From positions 372,001 through 436,000 of the forward strand of contig NZ_SLVB01000005.1 of the NCBI RefSeq assembly GCF_004341845.1: a stretch of DNA of 64,000 nt, given 5' to 3'. The DNA is from Novosphingobium sp. PhB165 (GTDB taxonomy: Bacteria; Pseudomonadota; Alphaproteobacteria; Sphingomonadales; Sphingomonadaceae). Shown here piece by piece: positions 8,601 to 18,916 of the stretch (the first letter of the stretch is position 1; every line of letters begins with the position of its first letter). A model generated the notes under the pieces. It did no database searches. It was not told the origin of the DNA and saw nothing but the letters and a program-made list of their open reading frames with translations. Position numbers and translations under genes: made by a program.

Positions 8601-9572
8601 TTATTTCCCGTTGGAATTTTGGGCCTCGTAGACTTCGAGCGTGTCGCTGCCAAGCTGGCGCCGCTCGGTCAGGGACCAGCGGTTGTGGGCATCGGCAAGC
8701 TGGGCAAGCCCGTAATCGCCCAAAGCCGGACGGCCACCGACAAGGATCGGCGCGCGGTAGAGCAGCAGACGGTCGATCAGCCCGGCGGCAAGAAAGGCCG
8801 TGGCCGTGACCGCGCCGCCTTCGACGAAGAGGTACTGCACGCCTTCCATCGAGGAGATCGCGTCGGGCGAGGGCAGGGCGCGCCAGCCTTCGGGGGCTGT
8901 GCCATGTGTCAGCACCCAGCGTTCGGGGCTGCGCTCGGCAAGGCCGGGCAGGCGCACGTCGAGGCGCGGGTTGTCCGCGCGCAGCGTGCCGCCGCCGACA
9001 AGGATAGCATCCGCCTTGGCACGCATCGCGTGGGTGTGGGCGCGGGCCTGCGGACCGGTGATCCACTGGCTCTCGCCATTCGCCATGGCCATGCAGCCAT
9101 CGAGCGAGAGGGCGAGTTTCAGCGTCACTTCGGGACGGCCGAGGCGCTTTGAGATGAGATAGCCGGACAGGCTGCGTTCGCAGGCGGACGAGGGCAGGTA
9201 TTCCGCTGCGATCCCCGCTGCGCGAATCCGGGCCAATCCTTCGCCGGAGGTGCGCGGATCGGGGTCCATGCAGCCGATCACCACGCGCGCCACGCCGGAG
9301 GCGCAGACGAGGTCGGCGCAGGCGGGCCCGCGCGCGGACTGGTGCGCGCAGGGCTCCAAAGTAACGTAAAGCGTGGCACCGCGCGCAGCGTCACCGGCTG
9401 CGGCCAGCGCCACGGCTTCGGCGTGAGGGCGACCGCCGGGCTGGGTCCAGCCGCGCGCGATCACCTTTCCGTGCTTCACCAGAATCGAGCCGACGCCGGG
9501 ATTGGGGCGGCTGAGCGGGCGTGCCCGCGCGGCCAGCGCCGCCGCCGCCGAAAGCCAGCGGGCGTCGCTCAC
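8601..9572 (-). CDS. ribD: bifunctional riboflavin deaminase/reductase
   Basis: 323 residues; carries out the deamination and reduction steps early in riboflavin synthesis. The N-terminal deaminase has the zinc ligands HAE (His about 50, Glu 52) and [12 protein letters not shown] (Cys 75 and 85). The C-terminal reductase shows [14 protein letters not shown] and [18 protein letters not shown]. It is a little shorter than E. coli RibD (367). Its start overlaps the upstream membrane-protein gene by 4 bases (ATGA). Confidence 0.94.
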   Translation of the reverse strand: MSDARWLSAAAALAARARPLSRPNPGVGSILVKHGKVIARGWTQPGGRPHAEAVALAAAGDAARGATLYVTLEPCAHQSARGPACADLVCASGVARVVIGCMDPDPRTSGEGLARIRAAGIAAEYLPSSACERSLSGYLISKRLGRPEVTLKLALSLDGCMAMANGESQWITGPQARAHTHAMRAKADAILVGGGTLRADNPRLDVRLPGLAERSPERWVLTHGTAPEGWRALPSPDAISSMEGVQYLFVEGGAVTATAFLAAGLIDRLLLYRAPILVGGRPALGDYGLAQLADAHNRWSLTERRQLGSDTLEVYEAQNSNGK

Positions 9573-10111
9573 TGCTGCTGTTGTGTCTGGGACTGTGCCG
9601 AAGTGCCGGGGGGCGTGGCCTTCGGCGCGGCGGCCTGCTCGTCATACTTCGGCAGCGATACGCCATCGGGCAGGCGCGGCGTGCCGATGCGCTTGGCCTC
9701 GGCGGCCTTCTGGGCGGCTTCGTCGGCCTCGGCCTCGCGGGCGATCTTGTCCACGTCCATGCCGGAGTAGCGGCCGATCACCTTGTACATCTCGCGCACG
9801 TCCTTGTCGCGCTGGGCCATTTCGGCGGCCCAGGCTTCCTTGCGCTTCTGGTTGGCGACGTTCGAGGCGAGGATTTCCGCATCCGTCTGGTGCTCGGGCA
9901 GGACCGAGATCCACGTCACCTTTGGCGGCGGGTGCGGGCCTTTGCCCTCCTGCATTGCCATCATGTAGAACACGCCGAACGTACAGGCCGCCGAAACCGC
10001 GGCGATGCGCCAGCGGTTTTGGCCAGCTTCCTTCCACACGGCGCGGAAATCCGCGAGCATGCCGGTCGGGCTGACGTCTTTCCAGTATCCGGAGCGCTTG
10101 AACAGAGACAT
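9569..10111 (-). CDS. single-pass membrane protein, unknown function
   Basis: 180 residues: a cytoplasmic N-terminus, one membrane helix (about residues 35-53, [18 protein letters not shown]), a short region with [17 protein letters not shown], then an Ala/Lys/Glu-rich helical stretch likely to form a coiled coil (about 75-140) and a Gln-rich tail ending QTQQQQ. No catalytic motif is seen. Its stop overlaps ribD (ATGA), so it is cotranscribed with ribDE, but nothing links it to flavin chemistry. Confidence 0.8.
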   Translation of the reverse strand: MSLFKRSGYWKDVSPTGMLADFRAVWKEAGQNRWRIAAVSAACTFGVFYMMAMQEGKGPHPPPKVTWISVLPEHQTDAEILASNVANQKRKEAWAAEMAQRDKDVREMYKVIGRYSGMDVDKIAREAEADEAAQKAAEAKRIGTPRLPDGVSLPKYDEQAAAPKATPPGTSAQSQTQQQQ

Positions 10112-10221
10112 GTGGCGCTATGTAGGCGTGATTTGGCGTTTTGGAAATCCGCAGCGCATGCATTTCTGCGGCGCGGCGGCGCATGTGCCCGTGGCGGCGG
10201 GCAAAATCCTGTCCGAACGGC

Positions 10222-10947
10222 TTAACCGAACGGCAGATACAGCGTGCGGCCTTTTTCCTTCAGCCAGCGATTGGCGGCAGGCACGCTGTCCTCGAAGATC
10301 TCGGCCAGAAAGGCATGGAAGGCGGGCGAGTGATCGAAGTGGACAAGGTGGACCACCTCGTGCGCGACGACCGAGCGGCGCACCGAATCGGGCGCCATGA
10401 TCAGCCGCCAGTTGATCCGGATCGACCCGTCCGGCGCGCAGGAACCCCAGCGCCGCTTCGCGCTGGACAGCGCCAGCGGCGGCACCGGCTGCCCGGCGAC
10501 GGCGCAATAATGCGCAAGGTCCTGCTCCAGCAGCGTGCGCCCCTCGGTCTCCAGCCAGCGCTTAAGCCGCGCCGGGAGTGAGGATTCGGGCCCGCCGACC
10601 AACAACAGGCCGTCGTCGGGCACCGGGCGGCGGGGATAGGCGGCATCGTGGCGCAGGATCAGCGCGTCGCCCCGGAAGGCGATCGTGGTGCCGTCGGCCA
10701 GCGGGTGGGCTTCGGGCAGCGCCTCGATCTGGATCGCCAGCCATGACCGCTTGGCGCGCGCGAAGGCGAGAGCATCCTCGGTGCGGGTCCAGCGCGGGAC
10801 GGAGATGCGGATCTCGCTGCCATCGGGCGCAAGGCGCATGGTCATGCGGCGCGCATTGGAGAGGCGGCGGATCAGGACCGGCACCTGCCGTCCGGCGATC
10901 TCTATCACCGGGTCTTCGTCAGGAGCGCGGCGCAGCCAGTCGAGCAC
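10222..10947 (-). CDS. YgjP-like (DUF45) metallopeptidase
   Basis: 241 residues. The zincin signature AHEVVHLVHFDHSPAFH gives HExxH plus a third His, as in the YgjP/SprT-like DUF45 family, with the preceding LSSAKRRWGSCAPDGSIRINW block typical of that family. The start is GTG at 10947, 3 bases after the YcgN-family stop, so the two form an operon. The biological substrate of such proteins is not well established. Confidence 0.88.
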   Translation of the reverse strand: MLDWLRRAPDEDPVIEIAGRQVPVLIRRLSNARRMTMRLAPDGSEIRISVPRWTRTEDALAFARAKRSWLAIQIEALPEAHPLADGTTIAFRGDALILRHDAAYPRRPVPDDGLLLVGGPESSLPARLKRWLETEGRTLLEQDLAHYCAVAGQPVPPLALSSAKRRWGSCAPDGSIRINWRLIMAPDSVRRSVVAHEVVHLVHFDHSPAFHAFLAEIFEDSVPAANRWLKEKGRTLYLPFG

Positions 10948-10950
10948 GTT

Positions 10951-11448
10951 TTACCGGTTATCCCAGGGGGCGGGGCCTTCGGGTTCCAGTTCCTCGTAAT
11001 CCTCGTCGTCCTGGCCATAAGGCCAGACGATATGGTTCTCCAGCGGTCCGGCGACCGTCTCGCTGACGGCCTTGCCGGCCACCGACATGCCCGCTTCGTG
11101 CACCGCATTGCGGTCACCGCAGACGAGATAATGCCACTCCGGCAGCGGATCGCCATCGGCGCGCAGGCGATAGGCGCAGCTGGGCGGCAGCCACGAAAGG
11201 TTGCCCGCCGAAGCCGGGGTCAGCTTCAGGCAATCGGGCACGAACTTGCGGCGATTGGGATAGTCGCTGCACTGCGCGGTCTTCAGGTTGAGCAGCTTGC
11301 AGGCGACATTGGTGTGATAGATCTCGCCGGTATCGGCATCTTCCACCTTGTGCAGGCAGCACTGCCCGCAACCGTCGCAGAGGGCTTCCCACTCCTTGCG
11401 GTTCAGGGTGTGGAGCGGACGCTCCCAGAAGGGGGTTTCCCCAGTCAT
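10951..11448 (-). CDS. YcgN/UPF0260 cysteine-cluster protein
   Basis: 165 residues. Begins FWERPLHTLNRKEWEALCDG and contains the conserved cysteines of this family: LCDGCGQCCLHK, a further Cys in NVACKLL, CSDYPNRRKFVPDC and LPPSCAYR. The Cys-rich cluster suggests metal or Fe-S binding, but the function of the family is not settled. It is the first gene of a set with the YgjP-like protease. Confidence 0.9.
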   Translation of the reverse strand: MTGETPFWERPLHTLNRKEWEALCDGCGQCCLHKVEDADTGEIYHTNVACKLLNLKTAQCSDYPNRRKFVPDCLKLTPASAGNLSWLPPSCAYRLRADGDPLPEWHYLVCGDRNAVHEAGMSVAGKAVSETVAGPLENHIVWPYGQDDEDYEELEPEGPAPWDNR

Positions 11449-11489
11449 GGTTTGGCCCAGGTCACGGTTTGGCCTTCCTCACGGTGTCT

Positions 11490-12110
11490 TCAGTCTACCC
11501 ACTTTCCAAGCTCGGCGGCCACGGCCTCGGGCCCCTTGTCCACCGGCAACATGGCGATCGGCTTGCCGTCGGGGTCCATCAGGAACGCGATGCGGCTGTG
11601 GTCCATCAGATAGCCGCCGGGGGTATTATCCCCCTTCTTGTAGTAGACTGCAAAGGCATCCGCCGCCTGCTTCACTTGCGCGGCATTGCCGGTGAGGCCC
11701 AGCAGGCGCGGCCCGAAGGCGGCGGTCCACTGGCCGACGATCGCGGGCGTATCGCGCGCGGGGTCGATAGTGATGAAGATCGGCTGGACTTTGGCCGCCG
11801 CGTCCGCGTTCTGCTTCTCGAACAGGGTGAAGCCGCGCATCATCGCCTGAACGTCCATCGGGCAGGCATCGGGGCAGAACGTGTAGCCGAAATAGACGAT
11901 GCGCCACTGGCCCTTGAACGAGTCCCAGGTGTGCGGCTTGCCGTCCTTGTCGAACAGCGTGAACGGCCCGCCGATCTCGGCGCCTTCCAACGGCGGCGCC
12001 TCGTGGGACTGGCCGCAGGAGGCAAGCGGCAGAGCGCAGGCAAGCGCGATTGCGGAAACGGCAACAAGCCGGCGAAACGGGAAACGGTAGGTCATGGCGC
12101 GAGGCTTCAT
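11490..12110 (-). CDS. SCO1/SenC-type copper chaperone lipoprotein
   Basis: 206 residues. Signal peptide with lipobox LPLASCG (Cys about 32), then a thioredoxin fold with the copper ligands CPDACP (Cys about 79 and 83) and His about 171 in LMDHSR. Sco proteins deliver copper to the CuA site of cytochrome c oxidase in the periplasm. Length fits the family. It is transcribed divergently from the ankyrin gene. A second in-frame ATG at 12095 could also be the start. Confidence 0.92.
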   Translation of the reverse strand: MKPRAMTYRFPFRRLVAVSAIALACALPLASCGQSHEAPPLEGAEIGGPFTLFDKDGKPHTWDSFKGQWRIVYFGYTFCPDACPMDVQAMMRGFTLFEKQNADAAAKVQPIFITIDPARDTPAIVGQWTAAFGPRLLGLTGNAAQVKQAADAFAVYYKKGDNTPGGYLMDHSRIAFLMDPDGKPIAMLPVDKGPEAVAAELGKWVD

Positions 12111-12237
12111 GCTCTGCTAGAGGCGGCCGTGCAAGGGTGCGATGTCAGGGCGCCGGGGTTAGGCGCCGGAGTCGGACGGGGCCGGCCACCAGGCCCCGCA
12201 GACCCTCGTGCGGGTCAAGTCTGGAAGGAATGTCTAC

Positions 12238-12879
12238 GTGTCGAACACCGTGTCCGGGAATGTCTCCAGGCTTTCGCGCCGCATCCTCGCGTCGGGGCTG
12301 GCCGCTCTTGCAGCCGGAATGATGATCGCCTCGCCCGCGCACGCCGATTATTCCGAGGGCTACAAGTTCCTCGAATCGGTCAAGAAAAAGGAAGGCGACA
12401 AGGTCGAGAAGCAGTTGATGGACAACAGCCAGATCGTAAACGCCAAGGACGTGACGACCGGGGAGACCGCACTCCACGTCGTTACCCAGCGCCGCGATGC
12501 CACCTGGCTGAACTTCCTCATCGGCAAGGGCGCCAACGTCAATCTGGCCGACGATCACGGCCGCACGCCGCTGGAACTGGCCGTCAATCTGGGCTGGCGC
12601 GAAGGCGTGGAAATCCTGCTTGATGCCAAGGCTTCCACCGAATCCTCCAACGACGCCGGTGAAACGCCGCTGATCTTCGCCGTGCACCGCAAGGACGTGG
12701 ACATGGTCAAGGCGCTGCTTCAGGCAGGCGCCAATGCCGACCGTGCCGACAATTCCGGCCGCAGCGCGCGCGATTATGCCAATGTCGAAGGCGGCAAGGG
12801 CAGCCAGCTTGCGCAAGTGGTGGAGCAGTACGGCGTCAAGGGCGGCAAGGCCAAGGCGGTCTACGGGCCGGTATTGTAA
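12238..12879 (+). CDS. exported ankyrin-repeat protein
   Basis: About 213 residues. GTG at 12238 is chosen because GGAAGGA lies about 9 bases upstream. The signal peptide (LSRRILASGLAALAAGMMIA, cleavage after AHA) is followed by about four ankyrin repeats: TGETALHVVTQRRDATWLNF, DDHGRTPLELAVNLGWREGV, DAGETPLIFAVHRKDVDMVK and NSGRSARDYANVEGG. This is a periplasmic protein-protein interaction module of unknown partner. The COQ9-like gene follows within about 30 bases. Confidence 0.88.
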   Translation: MSNTVSGNVSRLSRRILASGLAALAAGMMIASPAHADYSEGYKFLESVKKKEGDKVEKQLMDNSQIVNAKDVTTGETALHVVTQRRDATWLNFLIGKGANVNLADDHGRTPLELAVNLGWREGVEILLDAKASTESSNDAGETPLIFAVHRKDVDMVKALLQAGANADRADNSGRSARDYANVEGGKGSQLAQVVEQYGVKGGKAKAVYGPVL

Positions 12880-12912
12880 GAGGACATGGGTTTGGCGGCG
12901 AAGGGACAAGTC

Positions 12913-13587
12913 ATGGAAGAACCCCGGACGCTTGAGGAATTGCGCCGCCAGCTCGCGCCCGCGATTGCCGCCGCCGCCGCCTTCGACGGCTGGAGCGCCA
13001 AGGCGGTGGACGAGGCCGCGCAGCTTGCCGGTGTCGATCCCGAACTGGCCCGCTTCGCGTTTCGCGGCGAATCCTCGCACTTGTCGCAAATGGCGATGAT
13101 CGAGGCGTGGATCGACCATGTCGATGCCGAGATGCTGCGCACGGCCGCTTCGCTGGCGGGCCTGCCGATCCGTGAGCGGATCCGCCGTCTTGTCATGGCC
13201 CGGCTCGATGCCGTGGCGGGCCGTGAAGAGGCGCTCAGCCGGGCGCTCGCCGTGATGGCGCTGCCGCGCAACGTTCTGGCCGCCACGCGGCTCGGCTGGC
13301 GCAGTGCGGATGCCATGTGGCGGCTCGCGGGCGACACTGCGACCGATTACAACCACTATACCAAGCGCGCGATCCTCGGCACCATCTATGCCGCCACGCT
13401 CAAGGTCTTTGCCAGCGACACCAGCGAGGATGCGGTGGGCCCCAAGGCCGAGACCCGCGCCTTCCTCGACCGCCGGATCGAGGGGATCATCCGCTTCGAA
13501 AAGACCAAGGCGCAGTTCCTCCGCCCGACCGAGGAACGAATCAGTCTGGTGCGACTGATGGGCCGACTGCGCTATCCGGCGAGGTGA
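12913..13587 (+). CDS. COQ9-family ubiquinone-biosynthesis protein
   Basis: About 224 residues. Matches the COQ9 pattern with WSAKAVDEAAQLAGVDPELA near the N-terminus and TDYNHYTKRAILGTIYAATL in the C-terminal half. COQ9 binds lipid and supports the hydroxylation step of ubiquinone synthesis. The frame opens at 12886, but AAGGGA sits 6 bases before the ATG at 12913, which I prefer; the upstream ATG has its SD only 2 bases away. Confidence 0.88.
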   Translation: MEEPRTLEELRRQLAPAIAAAAAFDGWSAKAVDEAAQLAGVDPELARFAFRGESSHLSQMAMIEAWIDHVDAEMLRTAASLAGLPIRERIRRLVMARLDAVAGREEALSRALAVMALPRNVLAATRLGWRSADAMWRLAGDTATDYNHYTKRAILGTIYAATLKVFASDTSEDAVGPKAETRAFLDRRIEGIIRFEKTKAQFLRPTEERISLVRLMGRLRYPAR

Positions 13588-13622
13588 TGGTTGGGTGCGT
13601 TCGTCACATCCGTGACGAACTT

Positions 13623-13704
13623 GCGGCACCAGCCCGCTCCCCCTCCCGACCTCCCAAATTCTACCCTGTAGGGGAGATCGGGAGGGGGAGCGGGCCGGTG
13701 CCGC
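13623..13704. repeat. long imperfect inverted repeat between COQ9 and feoA
   Basis: The left arm starts GCGGCACCAGCCCGCTCCCC and the right arm ends GGAGCGGGCCGGTGCCGC, each about 32 bases, with an AAATTCTACCCTGTA centre. It would form a very stable hairpin 36 bases after the COQ9 stop. There is no T-run, so a classical terminator is not supported; it may be a dispersed element. Confidence 0.75.
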
Positions 13705-13781
13705 GGATATGCTTTCGGTGCATTTTCAGCGCCCCTTTGCGCGCGGTCGATTAACTGCGGACACGCGCTGCTTTCCGGGCT

Positions 13782-13800
13782 ATTGCGAACAAGTTGCAAT
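13782..13800. promoter_or_regulatory. possible iron-responsive operator upstream of feoA
   Basis: The 19-base partly palindromic sequence ATTGCGAACAAGTTGCAAT lies 28 bases before the feoA start. The outer ATTGC/GCAAT arms are symmetric, and TTGCGAA also occurs beside the stronger Fur box at 55860. Iron control of feoAB is expected from other bacteria; this particular site is inferred. Confidence 0.4.
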
Positions 13801-13828
13801 TGAATCGCTTATCTGGCAGCGCAGCCTC

Positions 13829-14184
13829 ATGACTCTCGATCAGCTACCCATTGGCCAGGACGCACGCATCGTCGCGGTGGACTGGAACGCTCTCGTTTCC
13901 GAGGAAGCGCGCCGCTTGCGTGCGCTCGGGCTAGAGGAGGGGGCCAAGGTCGCGCTTGCGCATCGCGGGGTGTTCGGCGGGCGCGATCCGATCGCCATCG
14001 CCATCGGCCGCATGACCGTGGCGGTGCGCCGGGCCCACGCCGCGGCGATGACTGTCATTCCGATCGATAAGAGCGCTGCCCGCGCCACTGCGAGCGAGGT
14101 GGAAACGCCGCGCGCCGACTCCGGCGACGCTCAAAATGGCGAGCCCAGCAGCCAGAACACCCAGCCCAGCGGGAGGAACGCCGC

Positions 14185-14188
<4 letters not shown>
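13829..14188 (+). CDS. feoA: FeoA-like ferrous iron transport accessory protein
   Basis: 119 residues with a FeoA SH3-like domain: MTLDQLPIGQDARIVAVDW, LRALGLEEGAKVALAHRG, and a final beta-strand region GRMTVAVRRAHAAAMTVIPI. The Ser/Gln/Asn-rich tail after residue 80 is unusually long. ATG at 13829 is chosen over the longer frame from 13709, which reads through the likely promoter. FeoA assists FeoB in Fe(II) uptake. The stop overlaps the feoB start (GTGA). Confidence 0.9.
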
Positions 14189-16029
<1,841 letters not shown>

Positions 16030-16073
16030 CGTTTCCCGGCTTCGAGTCGGTGAGCTGAAAGAGAGCAGGGGAA

Positions 16074-16215
16074 TCGCGCAAAGGCGCGAAGGCGCAAAGA
16101 TGCCGAACCGCGCCGCAGGCTCTCTCCAACCGGCCATTCGACCGATGCCACTTACGAGGGAAGCGCGGCTGCGCCGCGAGCGCTTCATCTTCGCGCCTTT
16201 GTGCCTTTGCGCGAA
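16074..16215. repeat. inverted-repeat element, family C (copy 2)
   Basis: Arms TCGCGCAAAGGCGCGAAGGC and CGCCTTTGTGCCTTTGCGCG bound 142 bases. Inside is a second short palindrome, AAGCGCGGCTGCGCCGCGAG. It starts 45 bases after feoB. Confidence 0.85.
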
Positions 16216-16230
16216 ATCTATTTTCCAGTT

Positions 16231-16379
16231 TCGCGCGGAGGCGCGGAGACGCGGAGAAATTCTAGCCGGACGCTGCCGCATTTTGCCCTCCAACCTTGCC
16301 GCAGCTGCTCCTATCTAGAACAGGACGGAAGGCCGCCACGCGGCGCGACATTCCTCCGCGTCTCCGCGCCTCCGCGTGA
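16231..16379. repeat. inverted-repeat element, family C variant (copy 3)
   Basis: Arms TCGCGCGGAGGCGCGGAGAC and GTCTCCGCGCCTCCGCGTGA bound 149 bases. It has the same architecture as copies 1, 2 and 4 but uses GCGGAG-type units instead of GCAAAG. It lies 15 bases after copy 2, so the two stand in tandem before ssb. Confidence 0.85.
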
Positions 16380-16478
16380 AATCCATTTTCGATTGGGGAA
16401 ACGCGGCGCATCAGACTCGCGCCCGGGCGCCCCATTCGCTACCCCATTCGCCAAGATTCAGAAGAAAGCGATTCCATC

Positions 16479-17096
16479 ATGGCAGGCAGTGTCAACAAGG
16501 TCATTCTGATCGGCAACCTGGGTGCCGATCCCGAGGTGAAGTCGTTCCAGAACGGCGGCCGCATCGCCAACCTGCGCATCGCGACCTCCGAAAACTGGAA
16601 AGACCGTGCAACCGGCGAACGCAAGGAGCGCACCGAGTGGCACTCCGTCGTGATCCAGAGCGAAGGTCTCGTCGGCGTGGTCGAGCGGTTCCTGCGCAAG
16701 GGCTCGAAGATCTACATCGAAGGCCAGCTGCGCACCCGCAAGTGGCAGGACCAGAACGGTAACGACCGCTACACCACCGAAGTCTCGGTCGGCGGCGTCG
16801 GCGGCGTGCTGACCATGCTGGACGGCGCCCAGGGCGGTGCCGGTGGCGGCGGCGCTCGCAGCGGCGGTGGCGGCTGGAACGAAGGCGGCAGCAGCGGCGG
16901 CGCGTCGGGCGGCTTCGGCGGCGGCCGCTCGGGCGGCGGCGCGCGCAGCGGCGGCGGTGACGACTGGGGCCGTTCGGGCGGTTCCACCGGCGGTGCTGCG
17001 GGCGGTTCGTCTGGCGGGGGCGACGATTGGGGCCGCACGCCCTCCTCGTCGGGCGGTGGCTTCGGCGACGATCTCGACGACGATATCCCGTTCTGA
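16479..17096 (+). CDS. ssb: single-stranded DNA-binding protein
   Basis: 205 residues. N-terminal OB fold (about 1-112; [57 protein letters not shown]), then a long Gly/Ser-rich disordered linker (about 118-195) and the conserved acidic tail DDLDDDIPF that docks replication and repair partners. It binds single-stranded DNA as a tetramer. It stands alone and ends at a strong terminator. Confidence 0.97.
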   Translation: MAGSVNKVILIGNLGADPEVKSFQNGGRIANLRIATSENWKDRATGERKERTEWHSVVIQSEGLVGVVERFLRKGSKIYIEGQLRTRKWQDQNGNDRYTTEVSVGGVGGVLTMLDGAQGGAGGGGARSGGGGWNEGGSSGGASGGFGGGRSGGGARSGGGDDWGRSGGSTGGAAGGSSGGGDDWGRTPSSSGGGFGDDLDDDIPF

Positions 17097-17120
17097 GATC
17101 GCCCTGCATTGCAGACATGA

Positions 17121-17154
17121 AAAAGGCCCGCATTCGCAAGAATGCGGGCCTTTT
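17121..17154. terminator. bidirectional rho-independent terminator
   Basis: A perfect 15-base stem AAAAGGCCCGCATTC / GAATGCGGGCCTTTT with a GCAA loop. A-run on one side and T-run on the other let it end both ssb (plus) and the convergent small exported gene (minus). Confidence 0.95.
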
Positions 17155-17193
17155 CACTGCCCGTGCTGCTATCGGTGACGGGTTATTGCCGCG

Positions 17194-17415
17194 TCAGGGG
17201 CACTTGGCGAACTTGCCCTTGTTTGGGCCGGAGGTGTAACGGCACTTGCCGTCCTTGCCCTTGGCCGTTGCGGCGGCGGGCGGCGCCTTTTGGGCGGAGG
17301 CAGTCGGACACTTGACGAACTTGCCATGGGCATCCCGGCAACTGCTGGCGGCCATCGCCGGGGATGCGCCCAACAGTCCTGCAACAACGGCGATCGCGAA
17401 TATCTTGCGAATCAT
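17194..17415 (-). CDS. small exported protein with duplicated Cys motif
   Basis: 73 residues. Signal peptide MIRKIFAIAVVAGLLGASPA, then two copies of one motif: CRDAHGKFVKCP and CRYTSGPNKGKFAKCP, separated by an Ala/Pro/Lys linker. Start at 17415 has GGAGAG 7 bases upstream. The frame continues upstream to 18333 but there it runs antisense to the TetR gene. Small Cys-paired exported proteins of this sort are seen in proteobacteria without known function. Confidence 0.8.
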   Translation of the reverse strand: MIRKIFAIAVVAGLLGASPAMAASSCRDAHGKFVKCPTASAQKAPPAAATAKGKDGKCRYTSGPNKGKFAKCP

Positions 17416-17516
17416 AGCTGCTCTCCTTCGGCCGCACCCGTCGTGCGGCAGACGGTGCCCCCCGCCGGCTTTCGGCTTCCTGAACTGCCGCTGCGGGGTT
17501 TCCCGCGCGTGAAACG

Positions 17517-18728
17517 TCAGGAAGGGGCGTGCAGTTCCCTGATAAGGCGCTCGATCTCGTCCAGGCTGGCGTCGATTTCGGCAACGCTGCGCCCGATCAG
17601 CGCGCGGCGCTGTCCGCTTATCAGGCTTGAGTAGATCGCGGTGTCGAGCGGTGATAGCTGATCGCCCATCGCGCCAAGCCGGGCTGCCAGTTGCAGGCCG
17701 CTGGTACGGCCGCGCAAGTAGCGCAGCTGCGGCCCGAAAGCGATCAGCGCGGGATCGCGCGCGACGGCCAGCGTCAGTTCCTCGATCGCGAAAATCCCGC
17801 GCGGCTGCGAGGGAAAATCGCGCCATGACGCAATGATTTCGTCGCGCGCGGGTGCCGGGTGCACGCTTTCGCGCACGACCTCGGTGATGCCGAGGTAGAT
17901 GGTTTCGAAGGCCGCTTCCGCCAGATCGGAACTGGTGCGGAAATTGTACGAGACAACGCCCAGCGTCACCCCCGCGCGTGCGGCAACGGCCCGATGGGTG
18001 AGGGCGGACACTCCGCCATCCTCGACAACCGCGGCGGCGGCCCGGGCAATGGCGGCGGCAGTGGCGCTGCGGCTCGGCGCCGCAGGCGTGGCTTCGGCAG
18101 CGGTTTCGCGCGCGAGGCGGCGCCACGGCGTTTCGGCGGTCAGTTTTCCGTTCAGCCAGTGGCCCCAGCCGTGGCACAGTTCGCCAAGCGCGGCACGGTC
18201 GATGGTCGGATGCCAGCGGATCAGGTGGAGCTGCGCGGTGCCTTCGAACATGTGGCCGGTGACCGCGCCAAACGCCCCAAGCCCGGCGCGATGGCAGATC
18301 TCGCGCCAGAAATGGCTCCAGATATCGCGCCATCCTTCGAGCGGGGGCAGATAGGCGGCATCGTCATAAGCGAGCAGGTGACACTGCGCCCAGGCGAAGG
18401 CGAGCGGGCGCGAATCGCGCGCCCAATCGTCGATGAGCAAGGCCATCATGGCCGCCAGCGCCTCTGGCCCGCCACCTTCGGGCCAGCGGGCCAGATCGTC
18501 GAGGCGATGTGAACACCAGTTGCGCGCGGCCTTCAGGGCATGGTCTTGCGCGGAGTGGAACAAGTGTTCCATTGATCCGAAGTGATGGTAGATGCTGGAA
18601 GTCGGCAGCCCGGTTGCACGGGACAAGTTGCGCGCGGAAATCGCGGCATGACCTTGCGTGGCCCACATATCAAGGACCGTCCCGATCAGGCGCTCCTGCG
18701 TCGAAAAATCTTGGAAAACAGCATCCAT
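17517..18728 (-). CDS. tandem double-TetR transcriptional regulator
   Basis: About 403 residues, twice the usual TetR length. A first TetR helix-turn-helix lies at about residues 12-58 (ISARNLSRATGLPTSSIYHH) and a second at about 221-272 (ALTHRAVAARAGVTLGVVSY), each followed by its own helical ligand domain. It may bind DNA as a pseudodimer in one chain. The start at 18728 (MDAVFQDFS) is preferred over the open frame to 18791. It faces the TonB receptor gene divergently, the usual arrangement for a local repressor; 188 bases separate them. Confidence 0.9.
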   Translation of the reverse strand: MDAVFQDFSTQERLIGTVLDMWATQGHAAISARNLSRATGLPTSSIYHHFGSMEHLFHSAQDHALKAARNWCSHRLDDLARWPEGGGPEALAAMMALLIDDWARDSRPLAFAWAQCHLLAYDDAAYLPPLEGWRDIWSHFWREICHRAGLGAFGAVTGHMFEGTAQLHLIRWHPTIDRAALGELCHGWGHWLNGKLTAETPWRRLARETAAEATPAAPSRSATAAAIARAAAAVVEDGGVSALTHRAVAARAGVTLGVVSYNFRTSSDLAEAAFETIYLGITEVVRESVHPAPARDEIIASWRDFPSQPRGIFAIEELTLAVARDPALIAFGPQLRYLRGRTSGLQLAARLGAMGDQLSPLDTAIYSSLISGQRRALIGRSVAEIDASLDEIERLIRELHAPS

Positions 18729-18916
18729 GACGTGAAGTGGCTCGTCGTCTCTTTCATGCGCGGCCTGTATCGGCGCTACAGGGTGTACCATGCCATAGGT
18801 GACAGCCGTGCGACAACCGTAACCGACAGGGTGTCTTCAAACCTCAATACAAGTGTAACGGCAGCGCCATACAGGCGTTCTAGAGGCCCCCTCGACAACA
18901 GCTCAGGGGCTTGCAC

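Noticed and set aside
9573-10221. FMN riboswitch ahead of the rib genes
   Set aside because: No RFN-element landmarks were seen upstream of ribD, its coupled membrane-protein gene or the protease gene.
17416-18333. Extension of the small Cys-motif protein into a 379-residue frame
   Set aside because: The extra part overlaps the double-TetR gene in another frame of the same strand; the true start with signal peptide is at 17415.
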